DNA of 56,232 nt from assembly GCA_030685015.1 (NCBI GenBank), contig JAUXWS010000054.1:1-56232 (forward strand). The letters are read 5' to 3'. Shown piece after piece: positions 26,096-34,449 of the stretch. Each line of letters starts with the position of its first letter. The first letter of the stretch is position 1. The stretch is from a bacterium (lineage in GTDB: Bacteria > CAIWAD01). The notes beneath the pieces were generated by a model, which saw only the letters and a program-made list of their open reading frames with translations, was not told the origin of the DNA and did no database searches. A program made the translations under genes and the position numbers.

Positions 26096-27573
26096 GAGCG
26101 CATGCGATCCTGCCGGCCCTCCTGCTGGCCTTGCGGCTGGCCGTGCCGGCCGGGGCGGCGGCCATCGCCGGCCATCCCGACCAGCTCAGCTTCCCCCCCC
26201 TGGTCTACCACCCGCCCGTGGCCAAGGAGTACCGCCACCAGCTGAAGAACGGTGTCACCGTCTTCGTCGTGGAGGACCGGCGCGTGCCCCTTGTCGACGT
26301 GGCCTTCCACATCCGCGCCGACAACAAGCAAGTGCCGCGCCACCTGGACGGCCTGCACGGCGCCGCCTTCGTATTGATGACCAGCGCGGGCAGCGGCAAG
26401 CACGACGCCACCTGGATCGAGGAGGAGACGGCCTTTCTGGGCGCGCGCCTGGACAGCCGGCCGGACACCTTCGGGGGCATCGTCACCCTCCAGACCCTGA
26501 CCAAGGATCTCGACCGCGGCCTGGACATCGCCTTCGAGCTGCTGCGCGATCCGCGCTATCAGGAGGACCGGGTCCGCGAACTTCAGGACCGTGTGCTCGC
26601 CTCCTTCAAGAAGCGCAACGACTCGCCGGAGGATCTGGAGCGCGCCGAGTGGAGGCGCCTGATCTACAACGATGAGGAGTACCGGCCGGGGACGCAGGCC
26701 AGCATCGAGGCGATCACGCCGGCGGCCCTGCGCCAGTGGCACGACCGTTGGGTGCAGCCCCGCCATCTGGTCATCACGGTCAGCGGCGACGTCACCGCCA
26801 AGGACATCCTGCCCCGCCTCGAGAAGCGCATGAAGGACTGGCGGGGCGAGGAGCAACGCTTCACCAGTCCGGAGCCGGGTTACGCCGTCGTGGCGCCCGG
26901 TGTCTATCTCATCCACAAACCGGTCAACCAGTCGCGCGTGCGCTGCTTCCTGCCCGGACTGGATCGCGACGACCCGCGCTGGCAGGCCGCCTGGCTCATG
27001 AACGAGCTGCTGGGCGGCGGCGGCATGTCCTCGCGCCTGCTCAACCGCATCCGCACCGAGGAGGGCCTGGCCTATTCCGTGGGCAGCCAGCTGGAGGAGC
27101 GCGAGTTCGGCCGTGGCCTGTTGTGGGCCGCCTTCCAGACCAAGACGGAGAGCACGCAGTACGCCATGAGCCTGCTGGTCGAGGAGTTGGAGCGGATGGC
27201 GGCGGGCAACATCGACGAACAGGCGCTGGCCGATGCGAAGAACCAGGTCATCCTGGCCTTCCCAACCTGGTTCTCCAGCGCCCAGGCCATTGCCGGCAGC
27301 CTGGCCGACGAGGAGCTGAGCGGCCGAGCCAAGAGCAATCCCGGCTACTATCAAGACCTGCGCGACAAGGTGGCGGCGGTGACGGTGGAGGACGTGCGCG
27401 CCATGGCCAGGGACCTCCTCCGCCCCGGCCAGCTGATCTGGCTGGTGGTGGGGGACGCCGCCGCCGTCACGCGTCCAGACGAGGCCAAGGGATTGACGCT
27501 GGAGCGCTTCGGGCCGGTGACCCGCCTGCCACTGCGCGATCCCATGACCCAGGAGCCGCTGCCTTTCGACTGA
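26092..27573 (+). CDS. M16 family peptidase-like protein, non-catalytic partner
   Basis: 493 residues with a signal peptide (LLLALRLAVPAGAAA). Both M16 half-domains are recognisable (LKNGVTVFVVEDRRVPLVDVAF; a C-terminal GGGGMSSRLLNRIRTEEGLAYSVGSQ segment). The zinc-binding HxxEH is absent: the equivalent position reads LDGLHGAAFVLMTSAG. It should therefore be the inactive half of an obligate heterodimer with the upstream gene. The R/Y-type substrate-binding loop (GLAYSV) is kept. It overlaps the previous gene by four bases and ends before a strong hairpin. Confidence 0.94.
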   Translation: MRAHAILPALLLALRLAVPAGAAAIAGHPDQLSFPPLVYHPPVAKEYRHQLKNGVTVFVVEDRRVPLVDVAFHIRADNKQVPRHLDGLHGAAFVLMTSAGSGKHDATWIEEETAFLGARLDSRPDTFGGIVTLQTLTKDLDRGLDIAFELLRDPRYQEDRVRELQDRVLASFKKRNDSPEDLERAEWRRLIYNDEEYRPGTQASIEAITPAALRQWHDRWVQPRHLVITVSGDVTAKDILPRLEKRMKDWRGEEQRFTSPEPGYAVVAPGVYLIHKPVNQSRVRCFLPGLDRDDPRWQAAWLMNELLGGGGMSSRLLNRIRTEEGLAYSVGSQLEEREFGRGLLWAAFQTKTESTQYAMSLLVEELERMAAGNIDEQALADAKNQVILAFPTWFSSAQAIAGSLADEELSGRAKSNPGYYQDLRDKVAAVTVEDVRAMARDLLRPGQLIWLVVGDAAAVTRPDEAKGLTLERFGPVTRLPLRDPMTQEPLPFD

Positions 27574-27600
27574 ACAAGACCCTGATTGAGTTGGACCTGC

Positions 27601-27625
27601 AAGGGGCGGCCGGCGGCCGCCCCTT
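27601..27625. terminator. Symmetrical hairpin between convergent genes (bidirectional terminator)
   Basis: Perfect 10-bp stem AAGGGGCGGC / GCCGCCCCTT with a 5-base loop, located between the convergent M16 and SGNH-chimera genes. There is no long T-run, but the A-T ends give two U's on either strand. Confidence 0.55.
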
Positions 27626-27657
27626 CGATGTCCAGCCCGCGCTGGGTTCTGATGCGG

Positions 27658-28227
27658 CTAACGCAGCAGGGTGAGAGGGATTGCTTCCCGGGCCTGGTCG
27701 TCGCGGACAAGCAGGGCCCAGAACCGGCCGGAAGGCCAGGCGGCGCCGTCCAGGAAGAGCTGGTGGGGACCGGGACGCAGGTGGTCCAGCTCCCGGCGCG
27801 ACACGAGGCGGCCGCCGGCGTCGCGGATCTCCAGGTGGCTGCCATCAGCCGCCAGATCGAGGGCGAGTGTGCAGCCCGGATTGAAGGGATTGGGCCGGGC
27901 CCCCAGCAGGTGCCGGCGGGGCCTGAAGGGCTGTTCCACAAGGGGCGGCAGCGGCAGTTGGGCCGCCGCCTGCTCCTGCAGCCAGAGGGCGCGGGTGGTC
28001 GGGTTGGTGGCGTGCTGGTCCAGCGTGTAGCCGCCGATCAGGCTGCGGCCGGTGGCCAGCGGACGTCCGGCCGCGGCCGCCAGGCCCTCCACCAGGGCAG
28101 GCAGGTCGTTGACATAGGTATGGCTGTTGCCGATGAAAAGCACGGCCAGGGAGTCCTGCCCCCGCGCGGGGCCGGCCGGCGACAGCCCCAGCAGCAGTCC
28201 CAGGCAGCAGGCGGTCGCCCGGCGCAT
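27658..28227 (-). CDS. Truncated SGNH-hydrolase N-terminus joined to a PNPFNP sorting domain
   Basis: 189 residues. After a signal peptide (CLGLLLGLSPAGPARG) comes the first block of an SGNH/GDSL-type esterase (LAVLFIGNSHTYVNDLPAL, with the nucleophile Ser in GNSHT). The protein then passes almost directly (about residues 75-105) into a FlgD-like sorting domain (ARPNPFNPGCTLALDLA, IRDAGGRLVSRREL, SGRFWALLV). The Gly, Asn and Asp-x-x-His blocks of the SGNH fold are missing, so it should be inactive. An in-frame internal deletion of a longer esterase is the simplest explanation. It starts one base after the transketolase stop. Confidence 0.75.
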   Translation of the reverse strand: MRRATACCLGLLLGLSPAGPARGQDSLAVLFIGNSHTYVNDLPALVEGLAAAAGRPLATGRSLIGGYTLDQHATNPTTRALWLQEQAAAQLPLPPLVEQPFRPRRHLLGARPNPFNPGCTLALDLAADGSHLEIRDAGGRLVSRRELDHLRPGPHQLFLDGAAWPSGRFWALLVRDDQAREAIPLTLLR

Positions 28228-28228
28228 C

Positions 28229-30217
28229 TCAGGTCTCCAGCAGTTCCCGGGCGACGTCCAGCACGGCCTGGACGGTCATGCCCAACTCCGCCATGACCTG
28301 ATCGGCCGGGGCGCTGAGCCCGAAGCGTTCGATGGAGAGGACGCGGCCGTCAAGGCCTGTCCAGCGGTGCCAGAGGGCGCCCGAGCCCGCCTCGACCGCC
28401 AGGCGGCGCCGGCAGGCGGGGGGAAGCAGCTCATCCCGCTGCTGGCGCGGCATCGCCGCGAAACGCTCCAGGCAGGGCACGGACAGCACGCGCACGCCGC
28501 GACCCTCCGCCGCCAGGCGTTGCGCCGCGGCAACAGCCAATTGCACTTCGCTGCCCGTGGCCAGGATGACCAATTCCAGCGGCGCCTGCTCGCGGCACAG
28601 CACATAGGCTCCCTGGCGCACGCCCTCTCGCCGCGACGCGGCATCACCGCCCAGGGCGGGCAAGGCCTGGCGGCTGAGGGCCAGGGCCGTGGGCCCGCGA
28701 CGGCGGGCGAGGGCCTCCTCCAGGGCGGCGGCCGTTTCTTCGGCATCCGCCGGGCGGAACACCTCCAGGCCGGGGATCAGGCGCAGGGAGGAGAGCTGCT
28801 CCACCGGCTGGTGGGTGGGGCCATCCTCCCCGACCCCGACCGAGTCGTGGGTGAACCACCAGATGACCGGCAGGCCGGCCAGGGCGGACAGGCGCAGGGC
28901 GGGTCGCAGGTAGTCGGAGAAGACAAGGAAGGTCGCCCCAACGGGGCGGAAGAGGCCGTCATAGGCCAGGCCGTTCATCATGGCGCCCATGGCGTGCTCG
29001 CGGATGCCGACCCGCAGGTTGCGTCCAGCCAGGCGGCCCGGCAGGATCTCCCCCCCGCCGGCGATGTAGTTGAGATTGGAGCCGAAAAGGTCGGCGCTGA
29101 AGGATTGAAGCAGCGGCTCCCCGGCCGCCAGATGCTGCAGGGCCGTCTCGGCGGCCTTGCGCGTGGCCAGGGCCGTGCCGGGCGCGAAGTGGGGGACGGG
29201 GGCGGGCATGGGGCGACGCCCCGCCAGCACCTCTTCAAGCTCACCTGCCTTCTCCCCCTCCGCGGTCTGCCAGGCCCGCCGCTTCTCCTCCCAGGCCCGT
29301 GCCGCTGTCACCAACTCCTGCTTCCGCTCCCGGAAGGCCGTCCTCAATTCCTCCGGCACGTGGAAGTCTTCCGGAGGCAGTCCCAGTCCGTCCTTGGCCT
29401 TCCCGCGGAAAGTGGCGCCACTCTCGCCATGGCCCTTGGGTGTCCCCGCCACCTCGGGAATGCCGCGGGCGATCTGGGTGCGGGCAATGACCAGCACCGG
29501 TCGCGGCGACCTCCGGCTACTCTCCAGGACGGCGGCCAGCGCCTCCACGTCATGGCCGTCCACCTCCTCCACCTGCCAACCGCAGGCGCGATAGCGGGCC
29601 GTCGCCTCCATGCTTTGGGTCTGGCTGGCGGGAGCGTCCAGGGTGACGTCATTGGCGTCCCAGATCAGGGTCAGACTGTCCAATCCCAGGTGGCCGGCCA
29701 GCTCGGTGGCCTCCAGGGCCACGCCTTCCTGCAGACACCCGTCGCCGGCCAGGCAGAAAACCCGCCAATCCAGCAGGGGGTGGGCCGGACTATTCCAACG
29801 GGCGGCCGCCAACTTGCCCGAAAGGGCCATTCCCACCGCATTGGCCACACCTTGACCCAGCGGCCCGCTTGTCACCTCCACGCCCGGCGTGTGACCGAAC
29901 TCGGGATGGCCGGGCGTGCGGCTGCCCAGGCGCCGGAAGGCTAGCAGATCCTCCCGCGCCAGATCAAAACCGGCCAGGTGCAGCCAGCTGTAGAGGAACA
30001 TGCTGCCGTGTCCGGCCGACAAGATGAAGCGGTCGCGGTTGACCCAACGGGGGCGGTCGGGGTCCAGCCGCAGGATCCGGCCGAAGAGGACGGCTCCGAT
30101 CTCGGCGGCCCCCAGGGGCAAGCCCAGATGACCGGATTTGCAGGCGGCGACGGCGTCGATGGCCAGGCCGCGCGCCACGGCGGCGGCCAGATGGAGGTGC
30201 GTTTGGCTCAGGGGCAT
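28229..30217 (-). CDS. tkt: Transketolase
   Basis: 662 residues, the usual length. Thiamine-diphosphate enzyme moving two-carbon units between sugar phosphates in the pentose-phosphate pathway. The N-terminal domain shows CKSGHLGLPLGAAEIG, RFILSAGHGSMFLYS, EVTSGPLGQG and the ThDP motif AGDGCLQEGVALEA through LIWDANDVTLD. The Pyr domain shows RVGIREHAMGAMMNGLAYDG with the catalytic Glu, and FTHDSVGVGEDGPTHQPVEQL. The C-terminal domain contains VILATGSEVQLAV. It lies 116 bases downstream of pilZ. That gap holds only a 5-bp hairpin followed by CTTCCTT, which may be a weak terminator. Confidence 0.97.
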   Translation of the reverse strand: MPLSQTHLHLAAAVARGLAIDAVAACKSGHLGLPLGAAEIGAVLFGRILRLDPDRPRWVNRDRFILSAGHGSMFLYSWLHLAGFDLAREDLLAFRRLGSRTPGHPEFGHTPGVEVTSGPLGQGVANAVGMALSGKLAAARWNSPAHPLLDWRVFCLAGDGCLQEGVALEATELAGHLGLDSLTLIWDANDVTLDAPASQTQSMEATARYRACGWQVEEVDGHDVEALAAVLESSRRSPRPVLVIARTQIARGIPEVAGTPKGHGESGATFRGKAKDGLGLPPEDFHVPEELRTAFRERKQELVTAARAWEEKRRAWQTAEGEKAGELEEVLAGRRPMPAPVPHFAPGTALATRKAAETALQHLAAGEPLLQSFSADLFGSNLNYIAGGGEILPGRLAGRNLRVGIREHAMGAMMNGLAYDGLFRPVGATFLVFSDYLRPALRLSALAGLPVIWWFTHDSVGVGEDGPTHQPVEQLSSLRLIPGLEVFRPADAEETAAALEEALARRRGPTALALSRQALPALGGDAASRREGVRQGAYVLCREQAPLELVILATGSEVQLAVAAAQRLAAEGRGVRVLSVPCLERFAAMPRQQRDELLPPACRRRLAVEAGSGALWHRWTGLDGRVLSIERFGLSAPADQVMAELGMTVQAVLDVARELLET

Positions 30218-30333
30218 GGTTCATCCGTCTTCGTGGGCGTGACGGAGATCAAGTTAAGGAAGGAGGGCCTCCCTCACGGGATGGCGGCAGGATCAACCCT
30301 TCTTGTGGACTGTCCAGTGTGGAATCTTCCCAC

Positions 30334-30714
30334 CTACTCAATGCGGCGCTTGAGGCCACAGTGCCGGCTCATCTCGTCCTCGGCCTCCGGCGCGCTCGGT
30401 GCGTTGTGCAGAATCAGGCGACGCAAATGCTCCAGTGATTCCGCGCCGCGAATGCCCAGGAATTCCACTCCCACACCATCCGCATCCGCCCGGACGACCC
30501 GACCCGAGATCTCCACGCGAACGGCCTGGGGACCTTCACCCAGCACCAGACAGAGCTCGCAGTTCTCGCCCTGCTGGATCTGATCCAGGTGCGACACGCG
30601 GACGCCACGCAAACTGAGATCCTGCGTGCAGGCCCGGACTTCCAGTCTGTCGCCGCCGCTCAACAGAATGTCGATGCTCAGTGGCACCCGGGTGAATTCT
30701 CGTCGTTCGCTCAT
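30334..30714 (-). CDS. PilZ domain protein (c-di-GMP receptor)
   Basis: 126 residues from the ATG at 30714, two bases after the cheR stop. The two c-di-GMP contacts of PilZ are intact: RxxxR in RREFTRVPLS and DxSxxG in TQDLSLRGV, with the C-terminal strand VGVEFLGIRG. As the final gene of the chemosensory operon it should be made together with CheA and CheR. It probably modulates motility or a chemosensory output in response to c-di-GMP. A short tail (EAEDEMSRHCGLKRRIE) follows the domain. Confidence 0.9.
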   Translation of the reverse strand: MSERREFTRVPLSIDILLSGGDRLEVRACTQDLSLRGVRVSHLDQIQQGENCELCLVLGEGPQAVRVEISGRVVRADADGVGVEFLGIRGAESLEHLRRLILHNAPSAPEAEDEMSRHCGLKRRIE

Positions 30715-30716
30715 GT

Positions 30717-31541
30717 TCACCGCCGAATTCGATAGTAAACGGTCTTGCCCGTTTGGACCCGCTCCCATGCCTCGTCCAGGTTGAGCGTGGTTTCGGCCCC
30801 ACCCAGAAACAGCACGCCCTCGGGCTTCATCACACTCCGTGCCCGTTTGAGGATCTGACGCTTCGTCTCCAGGTCGAAGTAGATGAGCACGTTGCGCAGG
30901 AAGAGGAAGTCAACGCCGCTCTGGACCGGCCAGGAGCCGGCCAGATTCAGCTCGTGGAACTGGATCATGTCGCGCAGCTCCTCCTTGATCTGCCACGAGG
31001 CGCCTTCCTTTCGGAAGTGCTTCACCAGCATGGGAGCCGGCAAACCCCGATTGACCTCCAACTGGCTGAAGAGTCCCTCCTTCGCCCGCCTCAGCATCTC
31101 GCGGGAAATGTCGCCGGCCAGCAGGTTGACCCGCCACCCGCTCCGCAGCTGGGGGAAGGAGTCGTTGATCAGCATGGCAAGGCTGTATGGCTCCTGGCCG
31201 CTCGAGCAGGCCGCGCACCAGATGGTCAGGTTGCGCGAGCCCTCGTTCCGCCGCATGGCCTGCGGCAGCAACTCCAACCTCATGGTCTCGAATGGGTGCA
31301 GATCGCGGAAGAAGCTGGTCTCATTGGTCGTCATGGCGTCCAGGACCTGGGCGTGGAGCGGACCATGGGCGGAGCTTCGCAGCTTGCGGGCCAGCTCGTC
31401 GACATTGTCGAAACCCTCCATCCGAGCCAGCGTGGAGAGGCGCATCTCGACCAGATACTCCTTGGACTCGTCCAGCACGATGGACGACCGCTCGCGGACC
31501 AGCTGCCGCAGGTAGTCGAACTCCACCCGATTCAGCGCCAT
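30717..31541 (-). CDS. cheR: Chemotaxis protein methyltransferase CheR
   Basis: 274 residues from the ATG at 31541; the start overlaps cheB by 10 bases. SAM-dependent glutamate methylation of chemoreceptors. The CheR N-terminal helical domain (FDYLRQLVRERSSIVLDESKEYLVEMRL) is followed by the Rossmann domain (TIWCAACSSGQEPYSLAM, LLAGDISREMLRRAKEG, DFLFLRNVLIYFD, VLFLGGAETTL). TNETSFFRD is the usual loop. Its presence implies methyl-accepting receptors elsewhere in the genome, as none is encoded here. Confidence 0.96.
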   Translation of the reverse strand: MALNRVEFDYLRQLVRERSSIVLDESKEYLVEMRLSTLARMEGFDNVDELARKLRSSAHGPLHAQVLDAMTTNETSFFRDLHPFETMRLELLPQAMRRNEGSRNLTIWCAACSSGQEPYSLAMLINDSFPQLRSGWRVNLLAGDISREMLRRAKEGLFSQLEVNRGLPAPMLVKHFRKEGASWQIKEELRDMIQFHELNLAGSWPVQSGVDFLFLRNVLIYFDLETKRQILKRARSVMKPEGVLFLGGAETTLNLDEAWERVQTGKTVYYRIRR

Positions 31542-32743
31542 GGCCCGGCCCCCGTGGTGGTCGACCTGTCCCGCCGCAGGCTTTGAAGCAGGTGGGGCGC
31601 CAACTGGTCCAAGGGCAGCACCTGGTCGGCCACGCCCGCATTGCTCACGGCGCCCGGCATGCCCCACACCACGCTGCTCTCCTCATCCTGCGCCAGGACC
31701 AGGCCTCCCCCCTCGCGGATGGCGCGGGCGCCGCGCAGCCCGTCCCGCCCCATCCCGGTCAGGACGACGGCCACCGCAGTGGCGGGGCAGGCCTGCGCCG
31801 CCGACTGGAAGAGCGTGTCGACGGCGGGGCGGCAGGAGTTGACTTGCGGCCCCTGATGCTCTTTCAGCAGCAACTGTCCGCTTTCGCGCGCCACTTCCAT
31901 GTGCCAGTCGCCTTTGGCCACCCAGGCCTCGCCGGGCCGCAGGACGGCGCCGGCCTCGGCCTCGCGGACCTTGAGCTGGCTGTTCTGATCGAGCCGGTCA
32001 GCCAGCATGCGGGTGAAGAGGGGCGGCATGTGCTGCACGATGAGAACGGGGACGGGCAGGTTGCCGGGCAGGGCCGGTATGAAACGGGCCAGGGCGTTGG
32101 GTCCCCCCGTCGAGACGCCGACCACCACCAGCTCCGCGGGTCGCATCAAGTGACGGCCGCTCGGCTGAAAAGGGCGTCGTTCCGGATAGCGCTCCCGGTG
32201 CTGCATCAGTTGGGCCGAGGTGCCCGCACGCTGCAGGGGCGGTGGGCCGACCTGGGCGGGGCCTGAGGTGGATGGTGCTGTCATGTTGGAGCGAAGATCG
32301 CCTCTCGCTGGCTGATCCTGTCCGCGTTCCTCCCGGACGCGGACCAGGGCCCGTACTTTTGGCACAAGGTCCTGGCGCAGCCTTTCCATGCTTTCCATCA
32401 GACTGGTGGCGCCTGCCGGCTTGGTCAGGTAGTCGCTGGCCCCCAGGCTGAGCGCCTCGATCGTGGTGGCGGCCCCCCGACTGGTCAGGGTGGAGAACAT
32501 GATGACGGGCAGGCGAGGGCGCCGGCGCCGGATCTCCACCAGAGTGGCCAAGCCATCCATTTCCGGCATCTCAACGTCCAGGGTCACCAGGTCGGGCGCC
32601 AGGGCATCCAGCTTCTCAAGGGCCAGCCGGCCGTTGGCGGCCTGTCCGGCCACGGCCAAACCCGGCTCTTCCTCGATGACGCGGGTCAGCAGTCGCCGCA
32701 CCACCGACGAATCGTCAATGATGAAGATGCGGATGTCGCCCAT
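31532..32743 (-). CDS. cheB: Chemotaxis response regulator protein-glutamate methylesterase CheB
   Basis: 403 residues. N-terminal receiver (1-120) with acidic pair IIDDSS, phospho-Asp in VTLDVEMPEMDG, and Lys in YLTKPAG. A linker of about 80 residues rich in Pro, Gln and Arg leads to the C-terminal methylesterase (about 205-390). The catalytic Ser is in GVSTGGPNALARF, His in IVQHMPPLFT and Asp in LTGMGRDGLRGARAIREGGG. It deamidates and demethylates receptors for adaptation. The start overlaps the cheY stop (TGATG), and the stop lies inside cheR. Confidence 0.96.
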   Translation of the reverse strand: MGDIRIFIIDDSSVVRRLLTRVIEEEPGLAVAGQAANGRLALEKLDALAPDLVTLDVEMPEMDGLATLVEIRRRRPRLPVIMFSTLTSRGAATTIEALSLGASDYLTKPAGATSLMESMERLRQDLVPKVRALVRVREERGQDQPARGDLRSNMTAPSTSGPAQVGPPPLQRAGTSAQLMQHRERYPERRPFQPSGRHLMRPAELVVVGVSTGGPNALARFIPALPGNLPVPVLIVQHMPPLFTRMLADRLDQNSQLKVREAEAGAVLRPGEAWVAKGDWHMEVARESGQLLLKEHQGPQVNSCRPAVDTLFQSAAQACPATAVAVVLTGMGRDGLRGARAIREGGGLVLAQDEESSVVWGMPGAVSNAGVADQVLPLDQLAPHLLQSLRRDRSTTTGAGPWR

Positions 32744-33114
32744 CAGACCGGATCAATGCCAAGCAAGGCAAGCTTCTCAAGCAGGGCTTCACGGGAGAAG
32801 GGTTTCATGATGTACTCGTCGGCCCCGGCCTCCAGCGCTTCCATCACACTTTCGATCTGGTTGACGGAGGTCACCATCAGCAGTTTCAGCTCGTCCCGCG
32901 TGTAGGATTCCCGCGCAATCCGGATGAATTCGATGCCGTCCATGACCGGCATTTGCCAATCCACCAGGGCAAAATCGAAGGGGCCTTCGCGGGCCAGCGC
33001 CTCCATCGCCTCCCGGCCGTTGGCGGCTTGGGCGTGGGTCACGCCCAACTCGTCCAGCAGACGCGCCAGCAGCAAACGCATGGTGGACGAGTCGTCGATG
33101 ATGAGGGCTTTCAT
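32743..33114 (-). CDS. cheY: Single-domain response regulator (CheY-like), copy 1
   Basis: 123 residues, receiver domain only. Acidic pair in ALIIDDSSTMR, phospho-Asp in FALVDWQMPVMDGIEF, conserved Thr/Ser in LMVTSVN and Lys in YIMKPFS. The Q-M-P-V-M-D-G loop and DEYIMKPFSREALLEKL tail are typical of CheY-type regulators in FCB and deltaproteobacterial clusters. It overlaps the cheW end by four bases (ATGA) and the cheB start. Two CheY copies in one operon suggest one motor-directed regulator and one phosphate sink, but which is which is not visible. Confidence 0.94.
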   Translation of the reverse strand: MKALIIDDSSTMRLLLARLLDELGVTHAQAANGREAMEALAREGPFDFALVDWQMPVMDGIEFIRIARESYTRDELKLLMVTSVNQIESVMEALEAGADEYIMKPFSREALLEKLALLGIDPV

Positions 33115-33569
33115 CCAAGGTCCCGCAACTTGGCATCGGCACCATCCAGCTGCGTGAGGTTCTTCACGTCCAGCAGCAGGAGCAGCTGATTCTCCAGCTT
33201 GTGGGTGCCGGTGATCAGTTCACGCATGCGCCCTTCCAGGGTGTCGGGCGGCGCCTCCCATGTGCTCTCATCCACGCTGACCACGTCGCCCACCTCATCG
33301 ACAAGCAGGCTATGGACCGTCTCGGCATCACGGATGACCACGTTCATGGGCGCCTTGGAATCGTCCCGATCCGGCATCTCCAGGCGCCGGCGCAGGTCGA
33401 TGGCCGTCACGATCTGGCCTCGCAGATTGATCAGGCCGCTGACCACCCGGGGCGCCATGGGCACGGGTGTCATCGACTGGAAGCGGTTCACCTCCTGAAC
33501 GATCTTGACATCCACGCCGAAGAAGAACCCATTGAGGTAGAAGGTGCAGACCTGTTGTTGCTCAGCCAT
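33111..33569 (-). CDS. cheW: Chemotaxis coupling protein CheW
   Basis: 152 residues, a single CheW domain: VCTFYLNGFFFGVDVKIVQEV, VSGLINLRGQIVTAIDLRRRL and HSLLVDEVGDVVSVDES, ending LLLLLDVKNL. It couples chemoreceptors to CheA. It starts only four bases after the cheX stop. With the two CheW domains in CheA, the operon encodes three CheW modules. Confidence 0.95.
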   Translation of the reverse strand: MAEQQQVCTFYLNGFFFGVDVKIVQEVNRFQSMTPVPMAPRVVSGLINLRGQIVTAIDLRRRLEMPDRDDSKAPMNVVIRDAETVHSLLVDEVGDVVSVDESTWEAPPDTLEGRMRELITGTHKLENQLLLLLDVKNLTQLDGADAKLRDLG

Positions 33570-33573
33570 GTCG

Positions 33574-34041
33574 CTACTCCAACTTCATCGTGACTTCCAT
33601 CACGAAGCGATGCTTGCCGATTTCGAAGGGGATGACCATGACCGGGACATCTCCCTTGTGTCCGATGGTGTGCCCCGGCCCCACCACGATCGTGGGAATG
33701 GAGATGTTGAAGGTGATGTTCTCCTTGGAGAGCTCCGTCTTGGCGCCGCCGGCAACGATGTTGGCCAGTTCGCCCACCACATCCTGCACGTCGTTGGTGA
33801 TGCGGTACACCTTCTCGCCCATCATCAGGCTGTAGAACTTCAGCGCCACGGGTGTTGGGAGACTAAGCGCCACTGAACCCGTCACGCACGGTCCGGCGAA
33901 GCCGATGATGGCGGAAATGTCGCCCTGCGTCTGGCCTTCGCGCTTGAAATAGGGGGTGCCACGCTCCGGGGTGATGCTCAGCATCGTTTCCAGGGCATTG
34001 ACCAGGGCCATGACAAAGGGATTGATGTACTTGGCTTCCAT
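33574..34041 (-). CDS. cheX: Chemotaxis phosphatase CheX
   Basis: 155 residues. The CheX fold is seen in INPFVMALVNALETMLSI, GPCVTGSVALSLPTPVALKFY and the CheC/CheX/FliY active-site helix with acidic and Asn residues in DVVGELANIVAGGAKTEL. It dephosphorylates CheY-P, the usual signal-terminating phosphatase in bacteria without CheZ. Located 11 bases after the second cheY gene, its probable substrate. Confidence 0.93.
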   Translation of the reverse strand: MEAKYINPFVMALVNALETMLSITPERGTPYFKREGQTQGDISAIIGFAGPCVTGSVALSLPTPVALKFYSLMMGEKVYRITNDVQDVVGELANIVAGGAKTELSKENITFNISIPTIVVGPGHTIGHKGDVPVMVIPFEIGKHRFVMEVTMKLE

Positions 34042-34052
34042 GTTGGCTTCCC

Positions 34053-34412
34053 CTACTGCTGCATGATCAGTTTGACCTTCTCGCCAAGCACCTCCTTGGT
34101 GAATGGCTTGACGATGTAATCGTTGACGCCGGCGGCGAGGGCTTCCATCACTTCGTCGCGCGCACCCTCAGACGTGATCATGATGATGGGCAGACGGGCC
34201 GTGGCGGGCGCGTCCCGCAAGGTCTTGACCAGTGTCAGACCATCCATGGTGGGCATGTTCCAGTCAGTGAGCAGAAGAGTGACCCCGTCCATGGTTTGCA
34301 GCGCCTGTTGCCCATCTCCCGCCTCGACGATGTCGTCAAACCCAACAGCCCGGAGACTGTTGCAGATGATGCGACGCATGGTAGTGGAATCATCCACGAC
34401 CAGGATTCTCAT
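34053..34412 (-). CDS. cheY: Single-domain response regulator (CheY-like), copy 2
   Basis: 119 residues, canonical CheY: ILVVDDSTTMRRIICNSL, phospho-Asp in LLLTDWNMPTMDGLTLVK, conserved Thr/Ser in IIMITSEGARDEV and Lys in YIVKPFTKEVLGEK. The W-N-M-P-T-M-D-G loop is the form seen in motor-binding CheYs, so this is the better candidate for flagellar switch control. It is sandwiched between cheA and cheX, its likely kinase and phosphatase. Confidence 0.95.
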   Translation of the reverse strand: MRILVVDDSTTMRRIICNSLRAVGFDDIVEAGDGQQALQTMDGVTLLLTDWNMPTMDGLTLVKTLRDAPATARLPIIMITSEGARDEVMEALAAGVNDYIVKPFTKEVLGEKVKLIMQQ

Positions 34413-34449
34413 ATCCTCCTCCCGCTTGAGTCCCGCTTCTTCTCCGCGC

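Noticed and set aside
30243-30275. GAGGG-AGG-CCCTC hairpin after pilZ as a terminator
   Set aside because: Five base pairs followed by CTTCCTT is too weak to claim. Read-through from the che operon into tkt cannot be excluded.
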